From assembly GCA_963707965.1 (NCBI GenBank), contig CAVPRR010000007.1, positions 62,001 to 126,000 on the forward strand: a stretch of 64,000 nt of DNA, written 5' to 3'. The notes beneath the pieces are model-generated. The model saw nothing but the letters and a program-made list of their open reading frames with translations, did not search any database and had not been told where the DNA came from. The position numbers and the translations under genes are program-made. Source of the stretch: VRUE01 sp963707965 (GTDB taxonomy: Bacteria > Actinomycetota > Thermoleophilia > Solirubrobacterales > 70-9). Positions 43,496 through 51,852 of the stretch are shown here, one piece after another (the first letter of the stretch is position 1; each line of letters opens with the position of its first letter).

Positions 43496-44143
43496 TCAGC
43501 CTTCGAGGATCATGCAGGTGGCGACACCGTGGGCAAGCAGCTTGCCGGTGTCGGCGGCAGTCAGATTGGCCTCCGAGGTCGCCTGGCGGCGACCGCGATA
43601 GAGGACCCTGGCCTCGCAGAGGACGCGACCGGTGTCGCGCGTGATCGGGCGCACGTACTTCGCCTCCAGGCCAAGCGACGTGTAGCCGACGCCGGCTGGC
43701 AGCGTCGTGTGGACGGCGCAGCCCAGCGCCGAGTCGAGCAGGGTCGCCGCGTAGCCGCCGTGGACGACGCCGATCGGGTTGTAGTGCTCCTCGCCCGGTT
43801 CGCCGGAGAAGACGGCGCGGCCCTCGCTCACCTCGATCGGGCCCATCCGCATCGTCACCGCGATCGGCGGCGGCGGCACCTCGCCGGCGACGATCGCTTC
43901 CATGTACTCGATGCCCGTCATCGTCGCCCCGGCGGCGGCGGTCGGCACCGGGTCCTGCCAGACCAGGGTGCGGCTGCGACTCGTCTCCGGACTTGCCTCG
44001 GCGAAGGCCAGTGCCGCGTCCGCTGCGGTGCTGCCCGGCCGGGCCGTGGCGGCACCCCCGGCGCGGGCGCCGTCCTGGCCGTGGGCGCCCTTCCCCGCGT
44101 GGGCGCCCTTCCCCGCGGATGCGTCGGATGCGCCGTCGGTCAC
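43496..44143 (-). CDS. PaaI-type hotdog thioesterase
   Basis: 215 residues from a GTG at 44143. The hotdog core shows HYNPIGVVHGGYAATLLDSALGCAVHTTLP, the PaaI signature with the HGG turn and catalytic Asp, and EAKYVRPITRDTGRV. Residues 45-75 (SRSRTLVWQDPVPTAA) are typical of the family's lead segment, so the start is upstream of it; the first 40 residues are a low-complexity Gly/Ala/His stretch with an 18-bp duplication. Hydrolyses acyl-CoA esters. Its GTG overlaps the small upstream gene by four bases. Confidence 0.88.
   Translation of the reverse strand: MTDGASDASAGKGAHAGKGAHGQDGARAGGAATARPGSTAADAALAFAEASPETSRSRTLVWQDPVPTAAAGATMTGIEYMEAIVAGEVPPPPIAVTMRMGPIEVSEGRAVFSGEPGEEHYNPIGVVHGGYAATLLDSALGCAVHTTLPAGVGYTSLGLEAKYVRPITRDTGRVLCEARVLYRGRRQATSEANLTAADTGKLLAHGVATCMILEG
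44082..44117. repeat. 18-bp in-frame duplication in the thioesterase N-terminus
   Basis: TGGGCGCCCTTCCCCGCG at 44082 repeats at 44100. On the gene strand it encodes the AGKGAH pair. Confidence 0.85.
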
Positions 44144-44331
44144 CGGCCGCCCCCGCGGGCACGGTTCGCGTTGGCGGCTCGATCCGGCCGGCGCGACGCC
44201 GGGTAGTGCAGGTCGGCGGCGATCTCCTCCTGGGAGATCGGGATCCGTGGGGCCTTCGGGCGGTGGCTCCTGCGTCTGTGGATCAGTCTCATCTTCAGCG
44301 CCTCCAATCGGGCATCTGGACTGAGTTGCAT
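44140..44331 (-). CDS. Small basic protein of unknown function, translationally coupled to the thioesterase
   Basis: 63 residues from the ATG at 44331 (QLSPDARLEALKMRLIHRR...). Rich in Arg with an acidic helix-like middle (ISQEEIAADLHY). Its TGA overlaps the thioesterase GTG (GTGA), the usual sign of translational coupling, which supports it being real. The ATG itself lies inside an inverted-repeat operator. A TTG at 44382 would give 80 residues. No family recognised; it could also be a leader whose translation sets thioesterase output. Confidence 0.5.
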   Translation of the reverse strand: MQLSPDARLEALKMRLIHRRRSHRPKAPRIPISQEEIAADLHYPASRRPDRAANANRARGGGR

Positions 44332-44388
44332 CAAGAAACCGCTGTTGCCGCTCAGCCTAGCCGACTCGGTTGCTTGATGCAACTCAGT
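44320..44388. promoter_or_regulatory. Paired 16-bp inverted operator between thioesterase and HxlR regulator genes
   Basis: ACTGAGTTGCATCAAG (44320-44335) and its exact reverse complement CTTGATGCAACTCAGT (44373-44388) are separated by 37 bases. Each arm has the TTGnnnCAA core expected for MarR/HxlR-type dimers. One arm covers the start codon of the small minus-strand gene and the other lies just before the HxlR gene, so both promoters could be controlled by looping or two-site binding. Confidence 0.8.
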
Positions 44389-44410
44389 GTGCGAAGATCA
44401 CTCCCAAGCC

Positions 44411-44887
44411 ATGCTCCGCCACGACTACCCCGGCCAGATCTGCTCGATCGCCAAGGCGCTCGAAGTCGTCGGCGAGCGCTGGACGCTGCTGATCGTGCGC
44501 GACGTCATGAACGGCAACCGGCGCTTCGGTGAGCTGCAGAGCAGTCTCGGTGTGGCCCGCAACGTTCTCTCCACGCGGTTGCAGCGGCTGGTCGAGGAGG
44601 ACATCCTCGAACGGCGTCCCTATCAGGAGAGCCCCCAGCGCTACGAGTACTTCCTCACCGAGAAGGGGCTCGACCTCTGGCCCGCCCTGATCGCCCTGCT
44701 GGCATGGGGCGATCGCCACTCCCCCGGGCCGGGAGGGCCGCCGATGCTGATCGTCCACAAGGAGTGCGGCGGGGAGATCAACGACCGCGGCGTCTGCGAG
44801 CGCTGTGGCGAGGTGCTGCACGCGCGAGACGCGCGCGCCCTCCCGGGCCCCGGCCTCGACGCCCTCCGCGCTGCGGCGACGGCCTGA
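44411..44887 (+). CDS. HxlR family transcriptional regulator with C-terminal zinc-ribbon-like motif
   Basis: 158 residues from the ATG at 44411. The winged helix is clear: CSIAKALEVVGERWTLLIVRD, NRRFGELQ, and ISRLQRL-like NVLSTRLQRLVEEDILERR, then YEYFLTEKGLDLWPAL. After the DNA-binding domain, Cys residues in HKECGGEIN and CERCGEVL form a likely zinc ribbon, an addition beyond the minimal ~110-residue HxlR. It likely binds the inverted repeat directly upstream, controlling itself and the thioesterase pair. Redox, aldehyde or drug signals are typical for the family. Confidence 0.9.
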   Translation: MLRHDYPGQICSIAKALEVVGERWTLLIVRDVMNGNRRFGELQSSLGVARNVLSTRLQRLVEEDILERRPYQESPQRYEYFLTEKGLDLWPALIALLAWGDRHSPGPGGPPMLIVHKECGGEINDRGVCERCGEVLHARDARALPGPGLDALRAAATA

Positions 44888-44894
44888 CTCCCCC

Positions 44895-44965
44895 ACCGCA
44901 CCACAGCAACCCCCTGACCGCCTCGCGACCGCACCACAGCAACCCCCTGACCGCCTCGCGACCGC
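44895..44965. repeat. 33-bp tandem duplication after the HxlR gene
   Basis: ACCGCACCACAGCAACCCCC at 44895 repeats at 44928 and partly at 44961. It begins eight bases after the HxlR stop codon. The two full copies are nearly identical. Confidence 0.88.
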
Positions 44966-45049
44966 GCCGCTGCTCACTTTGACCCCACTATCGTGTGGTG
45001 AACACTCGCAGCGATCCGAACGGGCGGCAAACCACAAGGAGGAGCGGAG

Positions 45050-46486
45050 ATGGCGACTGCGGCACAGCTTCAGGTAAGGGACAGGGTCTTCATCGGAGGC
45101 GAGTGGGTCGAGCCGCAGGGCGCCGAGACGATCGACGTCGTCAACTCGACGACCGAGGAGGTCATGGGCACGATCCCAGCCTGCACGCCCGAGGACGCCG
45201 ACCTCGCCGTGCGCGCCGCCCGCGACGCCTTCGACTCCTGGTCGCAGACCTCGCGCTCCGAGCGCGCCGGTTACCTGGCTGCGATCGCCGCCGGGCTCGG
45301 CGAGCGCGCCGATGAGATCGCAGCGACGATCGCTCAGGAGCTGGGGATGCCGCTGAAGCTGAGCAAGATCATCCAGGCGGGCCTGCCGATCGGCCAGTTC
45401 GCAGCGATGCCCAAGCTGATGGAGGAGGTCGCCTGGGAGGAGGAGATCGGCAGCTCACGGGTGCTGCGCGAGCCGGTTGGGGTGCTCGGCGCGATCACGC
45501 CCTGGAACTACCCCCTCAACCAGATCGCCGCGAAGGTCGCGCCGGCGCTTGCCGCCGGCTGCACGGTCGTCCTCAAGCCCAGCGAGGTCGTGCCGCTCAA
45601 CGCCTTCATCCTCGCCGAGGTGATCGAGGCCGCCGGCCTGCCGGCCGGAGTCTTCAACGTGGTAACCGGCACCGGGCCGGTCGTCGGCGAGGCAATCGCC
45701 GGCCACCCCGGCGTCGACATGGTCTCCTTCACCGGCTCGACCCGGGCCGGGCGGCGCGTCTCCGAGCTGGCCTCTGCGACGGTCAAGCCGGTGGCGATGG
45801 AGCTGGGGGGCAAGTCGCCAAACGTGATCCTCGACGATGCCGACCTGGGGAGGGCGGTCCCGGACGGCGTCGCCAAGTGCTACCTCAACTCGGGCCAGAC
45901 CTGCAGCGCCCTGACCCGGATGCTGGTGCCGCGCGAGAAGCTCGCCGAAGCGGAGGGACTCGCTAAGTCCACGGCCGAGGCCTTCACGCCCGGCGACCCG
46001 TTCGACGATTCGACGCGCCTCGGGCCGCTCGTCTCCGACGTTCAGCGCGAGCGGGTTCGCGGTTACATCGAGAAGGGCGAGGCGGAGGGCGCCAAGCTCC
46101 TGACCGGAGGCGCCGCGCCCCCGGAGGGGCTCGAGCGCGGCTACTTCGTCCGCCCGACCGTCTTCTCCGAGGTGACTCCGGAGATGACGATCGCCCAGGA
46201 GGAGATCTTCGGCCCGGTGCTGGCGATCCAGCCCTACACCGATGAGGACGACGCGGTACGGATCGCGAACGACACGGTCTACGGCCTTGCCGGGGGTGTG
46301 TGGTCGGCTGACACCGACCGCGCGATCGGCGTCGCGCGCCGCATCCGCACGGGTCAGATCGAGATCAACGGCGGCGCCTTCAACCCGCTGGCGCCGTTCG
46401 GCGGCTACAAGCAGTCGGGCCACGGCCGCGAGAACGGCCGCTACGCGATCGAGGAGCTGCTCCAGGTCAAGAGCCTGCAGCTCTAG
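45050..46486 (+). CDS. NAD(P)-dependent aldehyde dehydrogenase
   Basis: 478 residues from the ATG at 45050, with AAGGAGGAG eight bases upstream. Catalytic Cys285 in NSGQTCSALTRM, general base Glu251 in MELGGKSPNV, and Asn153 in TPWNYPLNQ. KPSE and FTGSTRAG are NAD-binding parts. Oxidises aldehydes to acids; substrate undecided. It follows the HxlR regulator on the same strand, which may control it as well. Confidence 0.95.
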   Translation: MATAAQLQVRDRVFIGGEWVEPQGAETIDVVNSTTEEVMGTIPACTPEDADLAVRAARDAFDSWSQTSRSERAGYLAAIAAGLGERADEIAATIAQELGMPLKLSKIIQAGLPIGQFAAMPKLMEEVAWEEEIGSSRVLREPVGVLGAITPWNYPLNQIAAKVAPALAAGCTVVLKPSEVVPLNAFILAEVIEAAGLPAGVFNVVTGTGPVVGEAIAGHPGVDMVSFTGSTRAGRRVSELASATVKPVAMELGGKSPNVILDDADLGRAVPDGVAKCYLNSGQTCSALTRMLVPREKLAEAEGLAKSTAEAFTPGDPFDDSTRLGPLVSDVQRERVRGYIEKGEAEGAKLLTGGAAPPEGLERGYFVRPTVFSEVTPEMTIAQEEIFGPVLAIQPYTDEDDAVRIANDTVYGLAGGVWSADTDRAIGVARRIRTGQIEINGGAFNPLAPFGGYKQSGHGRENGRYAIEELLQVKSLQL

Positions 46487-46545
46487 TCATAGTCAGTGCC
46501 ACCTCGGGGCGGACTGCCCCAGCGGCCGACGGTTATGCGGTCGCC

Positions 46546-48150
46546 CTATCGGACGACGGTCATGCGGGTCCGGGCGGTGGCGCTCGAGACGCCGGCGGGG
46601 CTGGTGGCGACGGCGGCGATCCGGTAGCTGCCGGGAACGAGGCTGCCGCGGCTCGCCCGCTGCCGGTAGCGGCCCGAGTAGCGAACCGAGCCCGCCCCTG
46701 CGCCGAGACTGCGCGCGAACGAATGCACCCGCTTCCAGGGGGCACAGCGTTTCGGCTTCGCTGCATTTCTGCAGTCGACTCGCCTCTCGACCGCGAACGC
46801 CACCCTTGCCGCCTCGGAGAGCGTCAGCTTCAGGGTCGTTCCGGGGTGCGCGCGCTTGGCGGAGATGACCGCGCCGCGCGCTGCCACGCGAAAGCGGCTG
46901 GGCGCGGCTCTGAAGCCTTGAATCGTCGGGGTTGTCGGCGGCTGTGGGGGCGGCCCACAGGCGCCCTGCGTCGACCCGTCCGCCGGGCACGCATCCTGGG
47001 ATACGTCCCCGAAACCATCGCCGTCGGCGTCGGGCTCGACATCTGCGTCGTAGAGCGCCTCGCCAGCCAACGGCGGCCCGTACCCGGCGAAGTCGATCGA
47101 GCTGCCGTCGGCACCGTCGTTGACCTGCCGGTAGGTCGAGTCGGGCGGGCTATCGCGGAAGGACTGGACCGTGAACAACGGCGGCGCCAGCGCCACGTAG
47201 CCCCCGGCCGGAATGGGAAGCCGGGTCGCGAAGGTCGTGATCGACTTGAACGGCGAGGAGTCGACGACGCTTTCGACGGCGCTCGAGCGCAGGACGGAGT
47301 AGGTGGAGCCACCCGTCGGGCCGAGCACGCGGATCCGGTAGGCCCCGCTGGGCGCTGCCAGCAGGCGCCAACGGACGACGACGCCGTCGAACGGGGACAC
47401 AGCCGGCGCGCCGTCGACAGTGGTCTGGACACGCAGGCACGCATAGGTGCAGGTGTGCCCGACCGTCGTGTAGGCACCCTGGAGACGGCTGCCGAGCAGG
47501 GTCCCGGAACAGGCGGTTGTGGCGACGGGCGCCCCGGGGCAGAGGTCCTGGGAGGTGTCGCCGTATCCGTCACCGTCTTCGTCGGGCTCGAATGTGGCTG
47601 AGACGTTGACCCGGCGGTTGGCGATCGGCGTGGAGGTGAAGGGGTCGCCGACTTCAGGGTTGGCAGGTGTGGAGAGATAGCCGGCTTCGTCGGAGGTAGA
47701 CGCGGTTGCGAAGATGTGGGGAGTGGCTTCGATGAAGGGACTGGTGTCGAAGCGGGCGCCGAGGACGTCCCCGGCTTTGCCGGGGATGCGCTCGAAGAAG
47801 CTGTGGAGCCCGGCGGTAAGGCTGCTGAGGTCATGTTTCTCGCCCTGGCTTACGACTGTTGCGCTCGCGCCGCCGGTCTTCCTGAAGACCCGCGCCTGCG
47901 CGTAGTCGAGCGCTTCGTTCACGGGGCCAACGTAAAACCTGGCACGGGTCAGGACGCCGTCCCCAGGAAACACGTAGGTGTTGGGGGTGGCGCTGTTGGA
48001 GAGCTGCACGACCGAGCAGAGCGTGCAACCGCCTTCGGTCGAAATCGGGTTCTGTCCGAGGGTCTGCGGCGGTGCCGCCGTGGATGTCTCGCTACCCGCG
48101 ATCGCGAGCAGCGACGCAAGCAGAACGGCCCTGGGCCAGAGACGAGACAC
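46546..48150 (-). CDS. Secreted protein with two thrombospondin type-3-like calcium motifs
   Basis: 534 residues with a signal peptide (AVLLASLLAIAGSETSTAA). Two Asp-rich segments, DEDGDGYGDTSQDLCPG (about 196) and DADGDGFGDVSQDACPA (about 374), match thrombospondin type-3 calcium-binding loops. Each follows a beta-rich domain of similar type, so the protein looks like an internal duplication. The C-terminal 130 residues are a separate beta domain with SEAARVAFAVERRV and an R-rich end. Extracellular, function unknown. Alone between two plus-strand dehydrogenase genes. Confidence 0.8.
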   Translation of the reverse strand: MSRLWPRAVLLASLLAIAGSETSTAAPPQTLGQNPISTEGGCTLCSVVQLSNSATPNTYVFPGDGVLTRARFYVGPVNEALDYAQARVFRKTGGASATVVSQGEKHDLSSLTAGLHSFFERIPGKAGDVLGARFDTSPFIEATPHIFATASTSDEAGYLSTPANPEVGDPFTSTPIANRRVNVSATFEPDEDGDGYGDTSQDLCPGAPVATTACSGTLLGSRLQGAYTTVGHTCTYACLRVQTTVDGAPAVSPFDGVVVRWRLLAAPSGAYRIRVLGPTGGSTYSVLRSSAVESVVDSSPFKSITTFATRLPIPAGGYVALAPPLFTVQSFRDSPPDSTYRQVNDGADGSSIDFAGYGPPLAGEALYDADVEPDADGDGFGDVSQDACPADGSTQGACGPPPQPPTTPTIQGFRAAPSRFRVAARGAVISAKRAHPGTTLKLTLSEAARVAFAVERRVDCRNAAKPKRCAPWKRVHSFARSLGAGAGSVRYSGRYRQRASRGSLVPGSYRIAAVATSPAGVSSATARTRMTVVR

Positions 48151-48193
48151 CTGAGCCAGTGTCTCACGCGAACCGGCATCCGACCCAAATAAG

Positions 48194-49348
48194 ATGCCGC
48201 CGGTGGACCTTCAGCTGAGCGACGAGCAGCGACTGCTGCGCGAGACCGTCCGGGATTTCGCCCGCACCGAGGTCGCGCCGGTGGCGGAGGAGCTCGACCG
48301 CGAGAAGCGCTTCCCCTACGAGATAGTGGCGAAGCTCGGGGAGCTCGGTCTGATGGGGATTCCCTTCCCCCAGGAGTACGGCGGCGGGGGCGCGGACACG
48401 CTCTCCTATGTGCTGGCGGTTGAAGAGCTGGCCCGGGTCGATTCCTCGGTCTGCATCACGATGGCGGCGCACACCTCGCTCGGCACGATGCCGATCCACC
48501 TCTGGGGGACGGACGAGCAGAGGGACGAGTGGCTGCCGCAGCTCTGCAGCGGGCAGCGCCTCGCCGCGTTCGGCCTGACGGAGCCCGAGGCCGGCTCGGA
48601 CGCCGGCAACGTGCGGACCACGGCGAAGCTCGATGACGGCGAGTGGGTGATCGACGGAGCCAAGCAGTTCATCACCAACTCCGGCACCGAGATCTCCGGC
48701 TGCGTATCGATCACCGCGGTGACCGGCGATCGCAACGGCCGCCGGGAGATCTCCAACCTGATCGTTCCCAACGGCACCCCGGGCTATGAGCCCGGCCAGC
48801 CCTACCGCAAGATGGGCTGGAACGCCTCCGACACCCGCCCCCTCTCCTTCGAGGGCTGCCGGGTGCCCGAGGCCAACCTGCTCGGCCGCCGCGGCGACGG
48901 CTTCAAGAACTTCCTCCACATCCTCGACGGCGGCCGGATCGGCGTCGCCGCGATGGGGGTCGGCCTCGCCCAGGGCGCCCTCGACGAGGCGATCTCCTAT
49001 GCCAAGGAGCGCCGCGCCTTCGGCCAGGCGATCTCCAAGTTCCAGGCGATCCAGGCGAAGATCGCCGACCTCTCGGCCCAGATCGAGGCGGCGCGGCTGC
49101 TCACCTGGCGCGCCGCGCTGGAGAAGGACGCCGGCCGCAGCTTCACGCTCACCGCGGCGCAGGCGAAGCTGATCACCGGCCGCCTCGCGGTCCGCGCCAC
49201 CGAGGAGGCGGTCCAGATCCACGGCGGCTACGGCTACATCGAGGAGTACCCGGTCTGCCGCTTCTACCGCGACGCCAAGATCCTCACGATCGGCGAGGGC
49301 ACCGACGAGGTCCAGCAGATGGTGATCGCCCGCCAGCTCGGCTGCTGA
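48194..49348 (+). CDS. Acyl-CoA dehydrogenase
   Basis: 384 residues. FAD motif FGLTEPEAGSDAGNVRTTA, KQFITNSG, and the C-terminal VQIHGGYGYIEEYPV with the catalytic Glu in IGEGTDEVQQ. It takes electrons from saturated acyl-CoA to ETF (EtfAB at 34394-36157). Chain-length preference cannot be judged; GGYGYIEEYPV is typical of short/branched-chain members. Convergent with the DipZ gene, three bases apart. Confidence 0.95.
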   Translation: MPPVDLQLSDEQRLLRETVRDFARTEVAPVAEELDREKRFPYEIVAKLGELGLMGIPFPQEYGGGGADTLSYVLAVEELARVDSSVCITMAAHTSLGTMPIHLWGTDEQRDEWLPQLCSGQRLAAFGLTEPEAGSDAGNVRTTAKLDDGEWVIDGAKQFITNSGTEISGCVSITAVTGDRNGRREISNLIVPNGTPGYEPGQPYRKMGWNASDTRPLSFEGCRVPEANLLGRRGDGFKNFLHILDGGRIGVAAMGVGLAQGALDEAISYAKERRAFGQAISKFQAIQAKIADLSAQIEAARLLTWRAALEKDAGRSFTLTAAQAKLITGRLAVRATEEAVQIHGGYGYIEEYPVCRFYRDAKILTIGEGTDEVQQMVIARQLGC

Positions 49349-49350
49349 GG

Positions 49351-51195
49351 CTAGCCGAAGGTGAAGGCGTAGCCCATCACCCCCGGTTCGGGAAGCAGGC
49401 GCAGGACGTGGTGCTCGACCCTCGGCAGGTTGACCAGGCCGTACAGACGCTGCCCGGACACCTCGACGGTCCCGCCCTTCACGTCGGCCCCCGCGAGGCG
49501 GTTCGGGATCGGGCGGCCGTCAAGCAGCACCCGAACGCGACGGGCGTGCCCGGGTGAGCCAAGGACCACGTAGACGCGGCGCGCCCCGAAGCTCAGGTCG
49601 AGGGCGCCTCCCGCGGCCGTCGCCGACTCCGGCGCCACCTTCCAGCGCCCGCTGTAGGCGAGGTGGTCGGCGGACGGCTGCGGCGGCGCGCCGAAATCGC
49701 GATTGCCGGCCGTGATCTGGCCGTTGACGAAGCGATCCGCCCGCAGCGAGCCGAGGTAGCTCTCCGGCGTCGTCACCCCCGCCGAGGCGGAGATCCCCCG
49801 CGCGCCGGAATCGCCCCCCGAGACGGGGCGCCCGGCTTCCGCGAGCAGCTCGCGGATCACCTTCTCCTTCTCGCCGTAGGAGCCCTCGCCGAAGTGGACG
49901 AAGCGCGCCCTGCCGCGGGCGTCGATGAAGTACTCGGCGGGCCAGAATTCGGTGCCGTACGCCGCGAAGGTGGAGAGGTTGTTGTCCTGGACCACCGGAT
50001 AGTGGATCCCGTTGCGCGCAATCGCGTCGGCGACGTTGCCCGCGTCTTTCTCGAAGGGGAACTCGGGGGAATGGACTCCCACGATCGTCAGGCCGTCCCT
50101 GCGGTAGCGCCTGTCCCAGGCCGTCAGGTAGGGGAGCGTGCGCAGGCAGTTGATGCAGCTGTAGGTCCAGAAGTCGACCAGCACCACCCGGCCACGCAGC
50201 GAGCGCAGGGTGAGCGGGCGGCCGCCCGGGGTGTCGAACCAGCGCTGGGTGTCGACGAATTCGGGCGCGGTGCCAAGCACGGGCAGGCCCGACGGCCTGC
50301 CGGTGCCCCCGCGCGGGACCCCTTCCCGGCCGGTGCCTCCCTTGCCGGCGCCTCTCTTGCCGGCGCTTCTCTTGCCGGTGCCCCCCTGGCCGGCGCCCCC
50401 GCCGGCGGACGGGGCCGCCTGTGCCGTCCCCTCACCGAGGCCGCCCCTCGAGCCGCCGCGAACGTCAGCCAGCGCACTGCGCGCCGCCGAGCTCTCCTCC
50501 AACGACTTCGAGGGGTTGACCAGGAAGCTGGGAAGGTCGCTGGCGATCGCGTTCTGGAACCTGATGTCGTAGCTGCCGAGCATCGCCAGCGCGACGGCCA
50601 CCATCACCGCGCCCATCGTCACCTGGAGGCCCACCCCGCGTCGCGCAAGCGGCGCCGTCAGACGCCGGCCACCGAGCATCAGCAGGTAGAGGACGGCAGC
50701 CGAGCCGAGCCCGTAGCTGAGCGCAACCGCAAGGCGGCCGGCCGTGAACGGCTGGGATGCCGAGACCGTGATCACTCCGGCGAGAATCGGGCCGGCGCAC
50801 GGCGCATACACCAGCCCGAGGCTGGCGCCGACCGCGATCCCCGACCAGAAGCCGTCCCCCCCGCTCCTCACACCGGCGCGGCCCGCGAAGCGGCTCATCG
50901 CTGCCTCGATCCGTGCCGCGAGCGGGGGGATCATCAGCGTGACCCCGAAGGCGATCAGGACGGCAATCGCCAGCTTGCGCAGCAGGTCGTCGGGCAGTCC
51001 GAGCGCTGAGATCACATAGACGAGCGCGACGGTCGCGAACGTGAAGGAGACGGCCAGACCGGCGACGATGCCGAGCGGCCGCCGCCGGCCGCCGGTCGCA
51101 CCGGCGGAGAGCGCGATCGGCAGCACCGGCAGAACGCAGGGTGAGAGCGCCGTTGCGGCGCCGGCGACGAACCCGAACAGGATCAGCAGGACCAT
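49351..51195 (-). CDS. DipZ-like fusion: CcdA membrane domain + thioredoxin-like domain + C-terminal beta domain
   Basis: 614 residues. The N-terminal ~230 residues are a CcdA/DsbD membrane domain with Cys20 in ALSPCVLPVLP and the paired Cys in YAPCAGPIL. A periplasmic-side TlpA/thioredoxin domain follows with WTYSCINCLRTLPYL. The last ~150 residues are a beta-rich domain as in mycobacterial DipZ. Role: carry reducing power across the membrane to exported thiol proteins. Between the first two domains lies a Gly/Lys/Ser-rich linker built by a 15-bp repeat. No cytochrome c genes are adjacent. Confidence 0.9.
   Translation of the reverse strand: MVLLILFGFVAGAATALSPCVLPVLPIALSAGATGGRRRPLGIVAGLAVSFTFATVALVYVISALGLPDDLLRKLAIAVLIAFGVTLMIPPLAARIEAAMSRFAGRAGVRSGGDGFWSGIAVGASLGLVYAPCAGPILAGVITVSASQPFTAGRLAVALSYGLGSAAVLYLLMLGGRRLTAPLARRGVGLQVTMGAVMVAVALAMLGSYDIRFQNAIASDLPSFLVNPSKSLEESSAARSALADVRGGSRGGLGEGTAQAAPSAGGGAGQGGTGKRSAGKRGAGKGGTGREGVPRGGTGRPSGLPVLGTAPEFVDTQRWFDTPGGRPLTLRSLRGRVVLVDFWTYSCINCLRTLPYLTAWDRRYRRDGLTIVGVHSPEFPFEKDAGNVADAIARNGIHYPVVQDNNLSTFAAYGTEFWPAEYFIDARGRARFVHFGEGSYGEKEKVIRELLAEAGRPVSGGDSGARGISASAGVTTPESYLGSLRADRFVNGQITAGNRDFGAPPQPSADHLAYSGRWKVAPESATAAGGALDLSFGARRVYVVLGSPGHARRVRVLLDGRPIPNRLAGADVKGGTVEVSGQRLYGLVNLPRVEHHVLRLLPEPGVMGYAFTFG
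50329..50400. repeat. 15-bp in-frame tandem repeat, about five copies, in the DipZ linker
   Basis: Units start at 50329, 50344, 50359, 50374 and 50389 (GCCGGYGCYTCTCTT type). On the gene strand they encode KRSAG/KRGAG/KGGTG pentapeptides. Confidence 0.92.
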
Positions 51196-51308
51196 GCGTC
51201 AAACCTTGGCAGCTCGGGATCACGTGGAGATGGCGCTCGGGCGAGCTCAGCCGCCCGTATGGTCGCCGCTGGAGGAGGGGGCTTCTTCTTGCTGGCGCCG
51301 GGGATGGA

Positions 51309-51851
51309 TCAGTGGGCGGGTTGGGAGGTGACCGAGCCCTCGGGACGCCCGACCACCTCGGCGGCGCGGCCCACCCGCTCGCCGATCCCGTAGTGCGCGC
51401 AGATCGTCAGCTCGTGCTCGCGCAGCAGCGGCCGCGCCGGGTCGACGGCGGGGGCGCTCCCCATCGCGTCGCGCACCTGAGCGCTCCAAACCCGGCCCGG
51501 CATCGCCGCGCACTCGCGCACGGAGACGACCACGGTCTTGCCGCTGCGCCGCCTCAGTGCGAGCCTCCTCGCACCCCGCGCGCCAAGCGCGGCGACCAGC
51601 CATGCCGGCTCGCCGCTGCCGGCGTCGACGAAAACGCCCACCACGCGACCGGCCGGCCTTCCCTGCGCATCGTCCAGCCGCGACCCCCGCCAGGCGAGCG
51701 CCTCGGTGAGGCTCGGCAGCCCTCCAGCCGGCACCTCGCCCGCCGGCTCGCCTTCACTCACGGGCCCGCCTTCATCCACCGGCGTATCGCCACTCACCGG
51801 CGTATCGCCACTCACCGGCGTATCGCCACTCACCGGTGTATCGTCACTCAC
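51309..51851 (-). CDS. PRC-barrel domain protein with repetitive N-terminus
   Basis: 180 residues. A PRC-barrel-like segment spans about 47-95 (LTEALAWRGSRLDDAQGRPAGRV, VGVFVDAGSGEPAWL). The N-terminus is four TPVSGD-type units from an 18-bp array, followed by a short Glu/Gly-rich stretch. The start overlaps the meaB stop by eight bases, so the pair is co-transcribed. Function unknown; PRC-barrel proteins often bind RNA or partner proteins. No link to mutase maturation is shown except position. Confidence 0.7.
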   Translation of the reverse strand: MSDDTPVSGDTPVSGDTPVSGDTPVDEGGPVSEGEPAGEVPAGGLPSLTEALAWRGSRLDDAQGRPAGRVVGVFVDAGSGEPAWLVAALGARGARRLALRRRSGKTVVVSVRECAAMPGRVWSAQVRDAMGSAPAVDPARPLLREHELTICAHYGIGERVGRAAEVVGRPEGSVTSQPAH

Positions 51852-51852
51852 C
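51781..51852. repeat. 18-bp tandem repeat, four copies, spanning the meaB stop and PRC-barrel gene start
   Basis: Copies GGCGTATCGCCACTCACC at 51781, 51799, 51817 and 51835. The first three are identical. The last, changed copy contains the meaB stop codon (51844-51846). Confidence 0.95.
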
